Source: Streptomyces sp. 1-11 (GTDB lineage: Bacteria; Actinomycetota; Actinomycetes; Streptomycetales; Streptomycetaceae). From it: a stretch of DNA of 64,000 bases. Positions within the stretch are counted from its first letter, which is position 1, and every line of letters begins with the position of its first letter. The translations under genes and the position numbers were made by a program. The stretch lies in contig NZ_BJTV01000002.1 of NCBI RefSeq assembly GCF_007176755.1, positions 1 through 64,000 on the forward strand. The letters are read 5' to 3'. Of this stretch, positions 10,237 through 18,570 are shown piece by piece. The notes under the pieces were generated by a model. The model had not been told where the DNA came from. It worked only from the letters and a program-made list of their open reading frames with translations, and did not search any database.

Positions 10237-11610
10237 ATGGACACCGTGACACGACCCAGGATCCTGGTGGTTGGCGCAGGCTTCGCAGGAGTCGAGTGCG
10301 TCCGCCGCCTGGAGCGGAAGCTCACCCCCGACGAGGCCGACGTCACGCTGGTGACGCCGGTCTCCTACCAGCTCTACCTCCCACTGCTGCCTCAGGTCGC
10401 CTCCGGCGTGCTCACGCCGCAGTCGATCGCCCTGTCGCTGCGCCGCAGCCGGAAGTACCGCACCCGGATCATCCCGGGCGGCGCGATCGGCGTCGACCTG
10501 AAGTCGAAGGTCTGCGTCGTCCGCACCCTCACCGACAAGATCGTCAACGAGCGGTACGACTACATCGTGCTGGCGCCGGGCAGCGTGACCCGCACCTTCG
10601 ACATCCCGGGGCTCACCGAGCACGCCTTCGGGATGAAGACCCTCGCCGAGGCCGCCTACATCCGCGACCACGTCATCTCGCAGCTCGACCTCGCGGACGC
10701 CAGCGACGACCCGGCCGAACGGGCGGCGCGGCTGCAGTTCGTGGTGGTCGGCGGCGGCTACGCGGGCACCGAGACCGCGGCCTGTCTGCAGCGGCTCACG
10801 CACGCGGCCGTACGACGCTACCCGCGCCTGGACCCGAGCCTGATCAAGTGGCACCTGATCGACATCGCGCCGAAGCTGATGCCGGAGCTGGGCGACAAGC
10901 TCGGCCGCAGCGCGCAGGAGATCCTCAAGCGGCGCGGCATCGAGATCTCGCTGGGCGTGTCGATCGACAAGGCCGGCCCGGAGGAGGTCACCTTCACCGA
11001 CGGCCGGGTGGTGCCCACCCACACCCTGATCTGGACGGCCGGCGTGGTGGCCAGTCCGCTCATCGCCACGCTCGGCGCGGAGACGGTCCGGGGCCGGCTG
11101 GCGGTGAACGCCGAGATGAACCTGCCCGGTCAGGACGGGGTGTTCGCGCTCGGCGACTCGGCCGCCGTCCCCGACGTGGCCAAGGGCGACGGCTCGGTCT
11201 GCCCGCCCACCGCCCAGCACGCCCAGCGCCAGGGCCGCAAGGTCGCCGACAACGTCATCGCGGCGCTGCGCAACCAGCCGCTCCAGCCCTACGTCCACAA
11301 GGACCTGGGTCTCGTCGTCGACCTGGGCGGCAAGGACGCCGTGTCCAAGCCGCTGGGCATCGAGCTGCGCGGTCTCCCGGCCCAGGCGGTGGCCCGCGGC
11401 TACCACCTCGGCGCGCTGCGCACCAACGTCGCCAAGACCCGGGTCGTGACCAACTGGATGCTCAACGCGATCGCCGGCGACGACTTCGTGCGCACCGGCT
11501 TCCAGTCGCGCAGGCCGGCCCGGCTGAAGGACTTCGAGTACACGGACTCCTATCTGACGCCGGAGCAGGTCCGCGCCCGGGTCGAGGGTCAGACCGCGGG
11601 CAGCCCCTGA
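10237..11610 (+). CDS. ndh: Type II NADH dehydrogenase (NAD(P)/FAD oxidoreductase)
   Basis: This is a 457-residue NDH-2-type flavoprotein that transfers electrons from NADH to the quinone pool without pumping protons, at the inner face of the membrane. The FAD-binding motif VVGAGFAGVECVRRL is at the N-terminus and the NAD-binding motif VVGGGYAGTETAACL lies near 170. ALGDSAAV is the C-terminal FAD contact, followed by CPPTAQHAQRQG, the quinone-site AQxAxQ-type motif of NDH-2. The ATG at 10237 follows AGAGAGGG; a GTG three codons later is also possible. A palindrome at 10156 may regulate it. Confidence 0.88.
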   Translation: MDTVTRPRILVVGAGFAGVECVRRLERKLTPDEADVTLVTPVSYQLYLPLLPQVASGVLTPQSIALSLRRSRKYRTRIIPGGAIGVDLKSKVCVVRTLTDKIVNERYDYIVLAPGSVTRTFDIPGLTEHAFGMKTLAEAAYIRDHVISQLDLADASDDPAERAARLQFVVVGGGYAGTETAACLQRLTHAAVRRYPRLDPSLIKWHLIDIAPKLMPELGDKLGRSAQEILKRRGIEISLGVSIDKAGPEEVTFTDGRVVPTHTLIWTAGVVASPLIATLGAETVRGRLAVNAEMNLPGQDGVFALGDSAAVPDVAKGDGSVCPPTAQHAQRQGRKVADNVIAALRNQPLQPYVHKDLGLVVDLGGKDAVSKPLGIELRGLPAQAVARGYHLGALRTNVAKTRVVTNWMLNAIAGDDFVRTGFQSRRPARLKDFEYTDSYLTPEQVRARVEGQTAGSP

Positions 11611-11619
11611 TGTGACCGG

Positions 11620-11675
11620 GATCACCGTGGACCGCCGATCATTCCCCAGCGGATCGGCGGTCTCACACGGTGATC
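11620..11675 (+). terminator. Long two-part hairpin after ndh
   Basis: GATCACCGTG at 11620 pairs with CACGGTGATC at 11666. Inside it, ACCGCCGATC at 11631 pairs with GATCGGCGGT at 11652, around an 11-base loop. The 20 paired bases with small bulges sit right after the ndh stop. An AGGAG follows directly, so this could also be a leader structure affecting the small gene downstream. Confidence 0.55.
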
Positions 11676-11702
11676 AGGAGACATCGACCAAGGGACACCG
11701 GC

Positions 11703-11912
11703 ATGACCGAGAAGACCGTGAAGGGCCCGGCGAGCTACTTCCCCGCCATCGAGAAGAAGTACGGCCGTCCGGTCGGCGAGTGGCAGGAGCTGATCCGCTC
11801 CTCGCCGCTGACGAGGCACATGGAACTGGTCGCCTGGCTGAAGGACGAGCACGGTCTCGGGCACGGCCACGCCAACGCGCTGGTCGCGCACACGCTGGCC
11901 GGGGGCGAGTAG
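11703..11912 (+). CDS. DUF4287 domain protein
   Basis: This is a 69-residue cytoplasmic protein made up wholly of a DUF4287-like domain: KGPASYFPAIEKKYGRPVGEWQ, followed by HMELVAWLKDEHGLGHGHANALVAH. Small proteins of this family are common in actinomycetes and have no assigned reaction. An in-frame ATG 11 codons earlier was rejected because it lies in the hairpin/RBS region and adds unlike residues. The gene stands between ndh and the FUSC membrane protein, all on the same strand, with separate leaders. Confidence 0.8.
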   Translation: MTEKTVKGPASYFPAIEKKYGRPVGEWQELIRSSPLTRHMELVAWLKDEHGLGHGHANALVAHTLAGGE

Positions 11913-11975
11913 TCCAGGTCCTCGTGCCATGCTGGACCGTAGATCAAGTTCTGGCACGGGAGAGAGCGCGGCGGC

Positions 11976-14225
11976 GTGAGGCGAGCGGTTCGGTCGGGGT
12001 GGGCAGGCATGTGGGACCGGCTGGCCGCGTCCGACCCGGGACTGCTCCGGCTCACCGCGGGCCTGCGCACGGTGACCGCCATCGCCCTGACCCTCGCGGT
12101 GCTCGGCGTGCTCGGGGTCCCGGTGCCGCAGCTCGTCGCGGGGGCCATCGCGGCGATGGTCGCGACCTTCGCCATCCGGGAGAAGCAGCGTTCCCAGCAG
12201 GCCGTCACCCTCGCGCTGGGACTGCCGGTGGCGCTCGCCTCGGTCTCGCTGGGCGCGCTGCTCAACCAGCGGGTCGTCGCGGGCGACCTGTTCTTCGTCG
12301 TGCTGATCTTCTGCGCCGTCTACGGCCGAAGGTTCGGCGACCGGGGCACGGCGCTCGGCCTGGTCGGCTTCCAGGTCTACTTCATGTCGCTGTTCGTGCA
12401 CGCGACCCCGGCCGCGCTGCCCGCCCTGTACGCGGTGATCTCCGTGGCGTTCGGCTGCGCCGCCGTGGCCCGCTTCGTCCTGCTGCCGCAGACCCCGGCG
12501 GGCACCCTGGACCGGCTGCGGCGCGCCTTCCGCGCCCGGCTGGGCCAGCTCTTCGGCACCCAGCTCGAACTCCTGGACGCCGGCCCCGACGACGTGGACA
12601 AGGTGCTCGGGGAACTGCGCACGCGTACCGCGCGGCTGCACGAGACGGCGCTGATGATCCAGGGCCGGCTGACGGACGGCACCTCCGACGAGGCGACGGC
12701 GCGGCTGCTGCAGCGCCGGATCGCCGACGCCGAGATCGCCGCCGAGCGGCTCGGGCTGCTGCTGCTGACCGCGCGCAGCGCCGAGCGGACCGACACCCTG
12801 ACCCTGCACCTGCCCGGCGCTCCCCTGCCGTCCGGCGGCGAACTGCCGGTGCGGGACGGGGCCACCGCGCAGTTGCGGCGGGACCTGGCGGCGCTGCGCC
12901 TGCTGGTGCTGCGGCCGGCCGGCGAGGCGTCGGGCACGGCGCTGGCGCACGTGCGCAACCGGCTGCTCGGCTACCGCGAGGAGGAGAACCTGCCGAAGGC
13001 CTCACCGGCCGTGCAGGACGTCTTCCGGGGCATCGGCGAGGCCGGGCGGGCCGTGCTCGGACTGCGGATCGCCCTGGACGGGCCGCAGGACGAGTCCGAC
13101 GACTCCCCGGCGACGGCCCGCTCCCGCGAGGAGCTGGACGCCGAGGACGCGGCCATCGGGGGCAGCGAGGAGGCCGAGGCGGAGAAGCCGGAGCCGGACG
13201 GGCTGGGACGGCCCACGACCAGGGCCGCCGTTCAGGTCGCGGTCGGTTCCGCGATCGCCATCGCCGGCGGCGAACTGCTGTCCAGCCAGCGCTGGTACTG
13301 GGCGGTGCTGACGTGCTGGATCGTGTTCATCAACACCTCGTCCACCGGCGAGATCCTGGTCAAGGGCTACCGCCGGCTGCTCGGCACGGTGCTCGGCGTG
13401 GTGGCCGGCATCGTGCTCGCGGGTCTGGTCGGGAACCACACGTGGACGGCGTTCGCGCTGGTGCTGCTGTTCGTGTTCGCGATGTTCTACACCGCGCCCC
13501 TGTCGTACACGCTGATGTCGTTCTTCGTCACGGCGATGCTGGGGCTGCTGTACACGCTGCTGAACACCTACAGCCTGTCGGTGCTGGTGCTGCGGGTGGA
13601 GGAGACGGCGCTCGGCGCGGCCTGCGGGGTGATCGCGGCGGCGGTGGTCCTGCCGATCCACACCGACCGGCGCACCAACGACCTGCTCGTGGACGTGCTG
13701 GAGAAGCTGGCGGAGGTCACCCGCGCCGCGTCCGACCAGCTCAGCGGCGGTCCGCCGGTGGACCTGGTCGACAAGGCCCGCGAGCTGGACCAGGCGCTGG
13801 CGGACCTGCGGGCCGCAACCCAGCCGCTGACCCACCCGGTGACCCCGATGCGCTCACGCCGCGACACCGCCCGGTACGTCATGGCGCTGCTGGAGACCTG
13901 CGCCTACCACGCCCGGTCCCTCGCGGCCACCGCCGAGCTGCTGCCCACGCACCCGTCCATCGCGGCGGATCCGCGGCTGCGCACGGCGGGCCGGCGGATC
14001 GTGGGGAACATCGACGCGATCGCCACCCACGTGGCGGACCCGCGGTCCGCGGCGACGGTCGAGACCGGCCCCAGCATCGCGTCGCTGCTGGAACCGGGCA
14101 CCCTGCGCAGTCCGCGCTACGGCCGGGTGACGGACCGGGTGCTGCGTCATCTGCAGCGGCTCGACGAGGCGGTGTCCGGCCTCGGCCGCCCGCTCGGCGT
14201 CACGCCGGAGCCCCGCGGTCGGTGA
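11976..14225 (+). CDS. FUSC family membrane protein
   Basis: This large integral membrane protein of 749 residues resembles the fusaric-acid-resistance/aromatic-acid-exporter family. Two hydrophobic blocks are visible, about residues 25-175 and 410-560. A long charged cytoplasmic segment lies between them, including an acidic stretch (EELDAEDAAIGGSEEAEAEKPEP), and a soluble helical tail follows. The second block ends in the family-like LPIHTDRRTNDLL. Substrates of actinomycete members are unknown. The GTG at 11976 is the first start and the region before it carries GGGAGAG. It converges on the sigma-factor gene, with a terminator between them. Confidence 0.8.
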   Translation: MRRAVRSGWAGMWDRLAASDPGLLRLTAGLRTVTAIALTLAVLGVLGVPVPQLVAGAIAAMVATFAIREKQRSQQAVTLALGLPVALASVSLGALLNQRVVAGDLFFVVLIFCAVYGRRFGDRGTALGLVGFQVYFMSLFVHATPAALPALYAVISVAFGCAAVARFVLLPQTPAGTLDRLRRAFRARLGQLFGTQLELLDAGPDDVDKVLGELRTRTARLHETALMIQGRLTDGTSDEATARLLQRRIADAEIAAERLGLLLLTARSAERTDTLTLHLPGAPLPSGGELPVRDGATAQLRRDLAALRLLVLRPAGEASGTALAHVRNRLLGYREEENLPKASPAVQDVFRGIGEAGRAVLGLRIALDGPQDESDDSPATARSREELDAEDAAIGGSEEAEAEKPEPDGLGRPTTRAAVQVAVGSAIAIAGGELLSSQRWYWAVLTCWIVFINTSSTGEILVKGYRRLLGTVLGVVAGIVLAGLVGNHTWTAFALVLLFVFAMFYTAPLSYTLMSFFVTAMLGLLYTLLNTYSLSVLVLRVEETALGAACGVIAAAVVLPIHTDRRTNDLLVDVLEKLAEVTRAASDQLSGGPPVDLVDKARELDQALADLRAATQPLTHPVTPMRSRRDTARYVMALLETCAYHARSLAATAELLPTHPSIAADPRLRTAGRRIVGNIDAIATHVADPRSAATVETGPSIASLLEPGTLRSPRYGRVTDRVLRHLQRLDEAVSGLGRPLGVTPEPRGR

Positions 14226-14236
14226 CCGGCGCGCAG

Positions 14237-14266
14237 GGACCGGGCCCGTCGGCGCGGGCCCGGTCC
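14237..14266. terminator. Convergent terminator between FUSC and sigma genes
   Basis: GGACCGGGCCCG at 14237-14248 pairs perfectly with CGGGCCCGGTCC at 14255-14266 around a 6-base loop. It lies between two convergent stops (14225 and 14289), which suits a bidirectional terminator. Confidence 0.7.
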
Positions 14267-14288
14267 GGACCGGGGGGTCACCGGGGTG

Positions 14289-15152
14289 TCACCGCGGCTT
14301 CCGCACGCCCCGCTGGCCCAGCACCTCGTCGCGTACCCGGGCGCAGCTGCGGCTGATGAGCCGGGAGACGTGCATCTGGGAGATGCCGAGCCGGTCGGCG
14401 ATCCGGCTCTGCGTCATGTCCTCGAAGAAACGCATGTAGAGGATGGCCCGCTCCCGTTCGGGCAGCCGGCGCAGTCCCTCCTTGGCGGCCTCGCGGTCGA
14501 CGACGACGTCGAACGCGCCGTCCGCCGCGCCGAGCGTGTCGGCGAGGCTGTAGCCGTCGTCGCCGCTGGAGAGTTCGGCGTCCAGGGAGAGGGTGCTGAA
14601 GCTCTCCAGCGCCTCCATGCCCGCGGCGACCTCCTCCTCGGTGAGGCCGGTGTGGGCGGCGATGTCGGCGGAGGTCGGCTCGGGGGTGCCGGGGTTCTGG
14701 GTGAGCTCGCGGCGGGCCACCCGGACCCGGTTGCGCAGCTCCTGCACCCGGCGGGGCACCCGGAGCGCCCACATCCGGTCCCGGAAGTGCCGCTTCACCT
14801 CGCCGGTGATGGTCGGCACGGCGTAGCTCTCGAAGGCTCCCCTGGACGGGTCGAACCGGTCGATGGCCTTGACCAGTCCGAGTGCGGCCACCTGCCGCAG
14901 GTCCTCGACGGCTTCTCCGCGGTCGCGGAACCGGCCCGCTATCCGGTGGGCCATGGGCAGCCAGGCGGTCACCAGCTCGTCGCGCACCGCGTCCCGCTCG
15001 GGCCCCTCCTCCAGCTCCGCCAGCCGGGCGAAGAGGGCCGCGGTGTCGGGGGCGTCGTCGTGCGTCCGCCGCCCGGACGCGGGGGTCGCGGCGGCGGCGG
15101 TGGTGGCGGTGCCGGGGGTGCCGGAAGGGCTTGTCGAGATGTCGGTCAGCAT
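14289..15152 (-). CDS. SigB/SigF-family RNA polymerase sigma factor
   Basis: This is a group 3 sigma-70 factor of 287 residues. After a low-complexity Ala/Thr/Pro N-terminus come region 2 (EDLRQVAALGLVKAIDRFDPS and FESYAVPTITGEVKRHFRD, about 85-130), region 3 (RRVQELRNRVRVARRELTQN) and region 4 (LPERERAILYMRFFEDMTQSRIADRLGISQMHVSRLI). In S. coelicolor this family has nine members for osmotic stress and sporulation. The nearest candidate antagonists are the RsbW-like ATPases at 9597 and 15385. I saw no clear SigB-type promoter in the 230 bases upstream, unlike the paralogue at 56022. Which paralogue this is cannot be told from sequence alone. Confidence 0.93.
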   Translation of the reverse strand: MLTDISTSPSGTPGTATTAAAATPASGRRTHDDAPDTAALFARLAELEEGPERDAVRDELVTAWLPMAHRIAGRFRDRGEAVEDLRQVAALGLVKAIDRFDPSRGAFESYAVPTITGEVKRHFRDRMWALRVPRRVQELRNRVRVARRELTQNPGTPEPTSADIAAHTGLTEEEVAAGMEALESFSTLSLDAELSSGDDGYSLADTLGAADGAFDVVVDREAAKEGLRRLPERERAILYMRFFEDMTQSRIADRLGISQMHVSRLISRSCARVRDEVLGQRGVRKPR

Positions 15153-15384
15153 GCGGAATCGCTCCTGAACGTGGTTTCAGGGCATGGGAGGGAACCGCGG
15201 TTCCCGAGTCCTGGCCCGAACGGTGCTGTCAGGGTTCGCCGCGGGATGGGTGTCCGGCCCTCCGGAGGGGGGGCCTGCGGCGATCACATCCCGCCGGGCG
15301 CGCGCCTCCGGTCCGAAGCACGAGGTTCCGTCTGCCCCTGCCCATGTATGGCAAACGCCGCTAACGGAACTTCTCCTACCGTTC

Positions 15385-15819
15385 TCAGTGGAGCGGTACG
15401 ACGGCGGTGATCCGCTTGCCTCCGCGGGGCAGCCCAGCCACGCTGACGTCGCGGGCCAGCAGGCACACGATGGGCCAGCCGCGGCCGCCGAGCCGGTTGC
15501 GGCCCCGCTCGTCCACGGGGGCCTCGACCACCGGGACGTCGTCGCTGCGGTCGCTGACCGACACGCTCACCCCGGCGCTGTCGACGTCGACGTCGAAGCC
15601 GGTGATGCCGCCGCCGTGCAGGATGGCGTTGGTGGCGAGTTCGGAGGTGACCAGCAGGACGTCGTCGAGCGCGTCGTCGTCGCAGGGGATGGCGCGGGTC
15701 CTGCACCGCTCGGCCACCACGCGCCGGACGGTCCTGCGGGCGTCCACCGGGCGGCACGGCACCGGCCGGTGCGGCCGGCGGAGTTCCGCCGGGGAGTCGG
15801 TCCTGTGCGTCTCGCGCAT
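15385..15819 (-). CDS. RsbW-like ATP-binding protein (HATPase_c)
   Basis: This is a 144-residue GHKL ATPase domain protein. The N box is DVLLVTSELATNAILHGGG and the glycine-rich ATP lid is RLGGRGWPIVCLLA. It probably binds a sigma factor or its antagonist. The ATG at 15819 is chosen because GGAGGGAAGGG lies directly upstream; an in-frame extension to 15912 has no such site. It is upstream of, and on the same strand as, the sigma factor at 14289-15152, separated by about 230 bases, so a partner relationship is plausible but unproven. Confidence 0.82.
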   Translation of the reverse strand: MRETHRTDSPAELRRPHRPVPCRPVDARRTVRRVVAERCRTRAIPCDDDALDDVLLVTSELATNAILHGGGITGFDVDVDSAGVSVSVSDRSDDVPVVEAPVDERGRNRLGGRGWPIVCLLARDVSVAGLPRGGKRITAVVPLH

Positions 15820-15939
15820 CCCTTCCCTCCCTCGGTTCTGCCCGGATCGGGTCTCTTGTGTCGGCTCACCCCTGCGGGCGCGCTCAAACACCCTGGGTGG
15901 CGTTGTCATCACCCGGCGCGTGCCGGGTAGGCGGACGGT

Positions 15940-16182
15940 ATGACGGATGTCGTGGACGCGGACGAACTGCTGCGGCGGATCAGGCGGGGCAGGGACCGGG
16001 CCGCCGAACAGGAACGGGCCTGGCGGGAGCAGGCGCAGGGCCTCACGGCGACCGATCCGGAGGGGGCGCGGGAGGCGTCCGTCCGGGCCGGGGCGTACGA
16101 GGCGGTGCTGCGGGTGCTGGAGGAGATCGTCGACCCGGGCGGAGTGCCGGCGGAGCGGCCGGGGGTGAGACAGGTCACCTGA
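15940..16182 (+). CDS. Small charged hypothetical protein
   Basis: I do not recognise this 80-residue protein. It is strongly charged and predicted helical (ADELLRRIRRGRDRAAEQERAWREQ), with no cysteine, signal peptide or membrane segment. The codon pattern has clear third-position GC bias. It is divergent from the RsbW-like gene at 15385, with a 120-base shared upstream region, and is followed by the candidate small RNA. The composition suggests a small alpha-helical hairpin. A real gene is likely but its role is unknown. Confidence 0.62.
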   Translation: MTDVVDADELLRRIRRGRDRAAEQERAWREQAQGLTATDPEGAREASVRAGAYEAVLRVLEEIVDPGGVPAERPGVRQVT

Positions 16183-16194
16183 CCCGCTCCCGAT

Positions 16195-16318
16195 TGGGTG
16201 AATGGCGCGGAGATGGTTTATCGTTCATACATACGTGGTGACGGGGTCGACCGGAACCGTCCTCCATCACCACCGCGTACGGCCCTGGCTGGCCTCCCCC
16301 GTCCAGCCAGGGCTTTTT
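16195..16318 (+). ncRNA. Candidate small RNA or leader RNA
   Basis: This 257-base gap between genes holds an AT-richer stretch (GGTTTATCGTTCATACATAC at 16216) unlike its surroundings. It is followed by a foldable segment in which GGTGACGG can pair with CCGTC and a later TCACC, and then a textbook intrinsic terminator with five Ts. No open frame with good coding bias spans it. A TTGGGT at 16195 could be a -35 element, but the -10 is unclear. It may be an independent small RNA or a terminated leader for the cNMP gene at 16440. The 5' end is a guess. Confidence 0.5.
16282..16318 (+). terminator. Intrinsic terminator with U tract
   Basis: GCCCTGGCTGG at 16282-16292 pairs perfectly with CCAGCCAGGGC at 16303-16313 around a 10-base loop, and is followed at once by TTTTT. 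This classic Rho-independent form is rare in this GC-rich sequence. It ends a transcript starting after the gene at 15940 or that gene itself. Confidence 0.85.
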
Positions 16319-16439
16319 CATGCCCTCAGGCACGGCGCCCGGCCGGGATCCGTTCCTTCGAGGTGCCCGGGACGGCGGCAGCGGCTGAAATGAACTTGGG
16401 GAACACACCCCGACCGTCGTCGGCGAGGAGTCCCGCGCC

Positions 16440-16895
16440 ATGACCAAAGCGATAAAACTGCTGACCGCCCTGCCGCACGCGCAGCGTGAGCGGCTGATGG
16501 AGCTGGCCAAGGAGGTCTCCTTCCCGGAGGACTCCCGGATCTTCGAGCCGGGCGGCACCGCCGACCGCTTCTGGGTGATCCGCTCGGGCGCGGTCCATCT
16601 GGACCAGCAGGTCACGTCCCGGCAGCGGGTCACCGTGGCCACGCTGGGCGCGGGCGACATGCTCGGCTGGTCCTGGCTGTTCCCGCCGTACCAGTGGGAC
16701 TTCGGCGCGGTGGCCTTCAGCAATGTGCGCGCCTACGAGTTCGACGGGCCCTCCGTGCTCGCGCTGAGCGTGGAGGACCCGCTGCTCGGGCTGTCCCTGG
16801 TGCGCACGGTCGCGGAGATCCTCGCGCACCGGCTGGAGACCACCCGCGGCAAGCTGATGGACCAGTACGCGGTTCGCAGGCGCGGACCGCTGTGA
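16440..16895 (+). CDS. Cyclic-nucleotide-binding-domain protein without HTH
   Basis: This 151-residue protein consists only of a Crp-type cNMP-binding beta-roll: FEPGGTADRFWVIRSGAVHLDQQ, then VATLGAGDMLGWSWLFPPYQW in the position of the phosphate-binding cassette, then a C-helix. No DNA-binding helix-turn-helix follows. The cassette lacks the usual Arg-Ser pair of true cAMP binders (GWSWLFPP instead), so the ligand may not be cAMP. The start has GAGGAG 9 bases upstream. The last codons and stop lie inside a 27-bp tandem repeat. A sensor or scaffold role is inferred. Confidence 0.82.
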   Translation: MTKAIKLLTALPHAQRERLMELAKEVSFPEDSRIFEPGGTADRFWVIRSGAVHLDQQVTSRQRVTVATLGAGDMLGWSWLFPPYQWDFGAVAFSNVRAYEFDGPSVLALSVEDPLLGLSLVRTVAEILAHRLETTRGKLMDQYAVRRRGPL

Positions 16896-16956
16896 ACCGC
16901 CCGCAGGCGCGGACCGCTGTGAACCGCTCGCGGGCGCGGACCGCTGTGAACCGCCG
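16876..16956 (+). repeat. 27-bp tandem repeat, three copies, spanning a stop codon
   Basis: Three near-identical 27-base units (16876, 16903, 16930) share the core GCGCGGACCGCTGTGAACCG. The first copy contains the last codons and TGA stop of the cNMP-domain gene. Since 27 is a multiple of three, the same stop recurs in frame in each copy. The array reaches to 36 bases before the convergent MFS gene stop. Confidence 0.9.
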
Positions 16957-16992
16957 GGCGGGCCGCCGCGGGGGCGGCCCGGGCCCGGCGCG

Positions 16993-18366
16993 TCAGATCC
17001 GGTAGCGGCGCAGGGCCGGCACCGCAGCGGCCAGCGCGAGCATGACCACGACCACCAGCGCGCCGCCGCCCGCCACCGCCGCCCTGGGGCCGAACGCCGA
17101 GCCGGCGGTGCCGTGCAGCACATCGGCCAGGCGCGGGCCGCCCGCGACCACCACCGTGAACACGCCCTGCATCCGGCCGCGCATGTCGTCGGTGGCGGCG
17201 GACAGCAGGATGGCCCCGCGGAAGACCATGGAGATCATGTCGGCGAGACCGGCGAGGGCGAGGAAGGCGACGGCCACCCAGAGGTTGCCGCTCAGCCCGA
17301 CCCCGGCGATGGCCGCCCCCCAGGCGACGACCGCGCCGATGACCATCCAGCCGTGCCGCCGCGCCCGTGAGAAGACGCCGGAGAACAGTCCGCCCAGCAC
17401 CGCGCCGACCGGGATGCCCGCGAAGAGCACGCCGAGCGCCAGGCCCTCGCCCCAGGAGGCGTAGGTCTCCGCGGCGAGCTGCGGGAACAGGGCCCGGGGC
17501 ATGCCGAAGACCATGGCCACGATGTCGGCCAGGAAGGACAGCAGCAGCACCTTGCGCGTGGAGATGTAGCGGAAGCCGGCCGCGATCTCGCGCACGCCCG
17601 CACGCCGGGTTGGCCGATCGCCGAGCGGGGGCAGCGCCGGCAGCCGGAACACCGCCCAGACGGTGAGGCACAGGGCCAGCGCGTCGATCAGGTACAGCTC
17701 GGGCAGTCCGATGACCGGGATCAGCACGCCGGCCAGCAGCGGTCCCGCGACCAGGCCGGTCTGCATCACGGTCGAGCCGAGCGCGTTCGCGGCGGGCAGT
17801 TGGGCGGCCGGCACCAGACGGGCGATGGAGGCGTTGCGGGCCGGGGAGTTCAGGCCGAAGAAGGCCTGCTGCAGCGCGAGCAGCAGCATGAGCACGACCA
17901 CGGAGTCCAGGCCCGTGACGGCCTGCGCCCAGAACAGCACCGAGGTCACGGCGATGCCGGTGTTGGTGACCAGCAGCAGCTTGCGCCGGTCCACGGTGTC
18001 GGCGACCGCGCCGCCCCACAGCGCGAACAGCACCATGGGCACGAGACCGGCGAGGCTGGCGTAGCCGACCCAGGCCGAGGAGTGCGTGATGTCGTAGATC
18101 TGCTTCGGCACGGCGACGGCGGTCAGCTGGCTGCCGACGGCCGTGACGATGGTCGACGACCACAGGCGCCGGAACGCCGGTATGCGCAGCGGCCGGGTGT
18201 CCATGGCCCAGCGGCGCCAGCCGCGCCCGGGCGGGGCCGGCGCGGCCGGGCTGTCACTGCCGGTGTCGCCGGGGCCGGCGCCGGTGCTCCTCGGCCCGGC
18301 GCCGTCGCTCGCCGGCCCGGCGCCGTCGGTCTTCGGTTCGGTGCCGCTGCTTTCGCTCGTGTCCAC
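16993..18366 (-). CDS. MFS transporter (enterobactin-exporter-like)
   Basis: This is a 457-residue major facilitator with about twelve hydrophobic segments. The N-terminal tail of about 50 residues is rich in DGAGP repeats. RPLRIPAFRRLWSSTIVTAVG starts the first helix, WGGAVADTVDRRKLLLVTN is the loop 2-3 motif A, and a second motif-like DMRGRMQGV is at the later repeat. The layout resembles EntS/MFS_3 drug and siderophore exporters. The GTG start has AGGA upstream. A TetR gene lies 205 bases upstream on the same strand with a dyad between them, so repression of export by that regulator is likely. Confidence 0.85.
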   Translation of the reverse strand: MDTSESSGTEPKTDGAGPASDGAGPRSTGAGPGDTGSDSPAAPAPPGRGWRRWAMDTRPLRIPAFRRLWSSTIVTAVGSQLTAVAVPKQIYDITHSSAWVGYASLAGLVPMVLFALWGGAVADTVDRRKLLLVTNTGIAVTSVLFWAQAVTGLDSVVVLMLLLALQQAFFGLNSPARNASIARLVPAAQLPAANALGSTVMQTGLVAGPLLAGVLIPVIGLPELYLIDALALCLTVWAVFRLPALPPLGDRPTRRAGVREIAAGFRYISTRKVLLLSFLADIVAMVFGMPRALFPQLAAETYASWGEGLALGVLFAGIPVGAVLGGLFSGVFSRARRHGWMVIGAVVAWGAAIAGVGLSGNLWVAVAFLALAGLADMISMVFRGAILLSAATDDMRGRMQGVFTVVVAGGPRLADVLHGTAGSAFGPRAAVAGGGALVVVVMLALAAAVPALRRYRI

Positions 18367-18400
18367 GGGGTTCCTGGTCGCTCGTCAGGGTCGTTGAGAG

Positions 18401-18433
18401 GTTGCTCGATACATCTTTCGATGCGAGGGCAAC
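18401..18433. promoter_or_regulatory. Imperfect operator-like dyad before MFS gene
   Basis: GTTGCTCGATACATC and GATGCGAGGGCAAC form an imperfect inverted repeat around TTTC, 35 bases upstream of the MFS start. A TetR gene lies next upstream, so this is a reasonable candidate for its binding site. Confidence 0.45.
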
Positions 18434-18570
18434 TATCGCAGGAACTCCCGTGCCGTCCGACTCCTCCCCGCCGCTGTGCTCAGCCGCCGCAGATCCAGCG
18501 CAGCGGGCCGCGGTGGGTGGCGAGGGAGCCGAGCAGGAACTCGGTGCGCCGGCGCGCGCCCCGCGGGTCC

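Noticed and set aside
15866..15889. GTTT-N14-GGGTGA on the minus strand upstream of the RsbW-like gene at 15385
   Set aside because: The -10 differs at two positions from GGGTAC/T, so I did not list it as a promoter.
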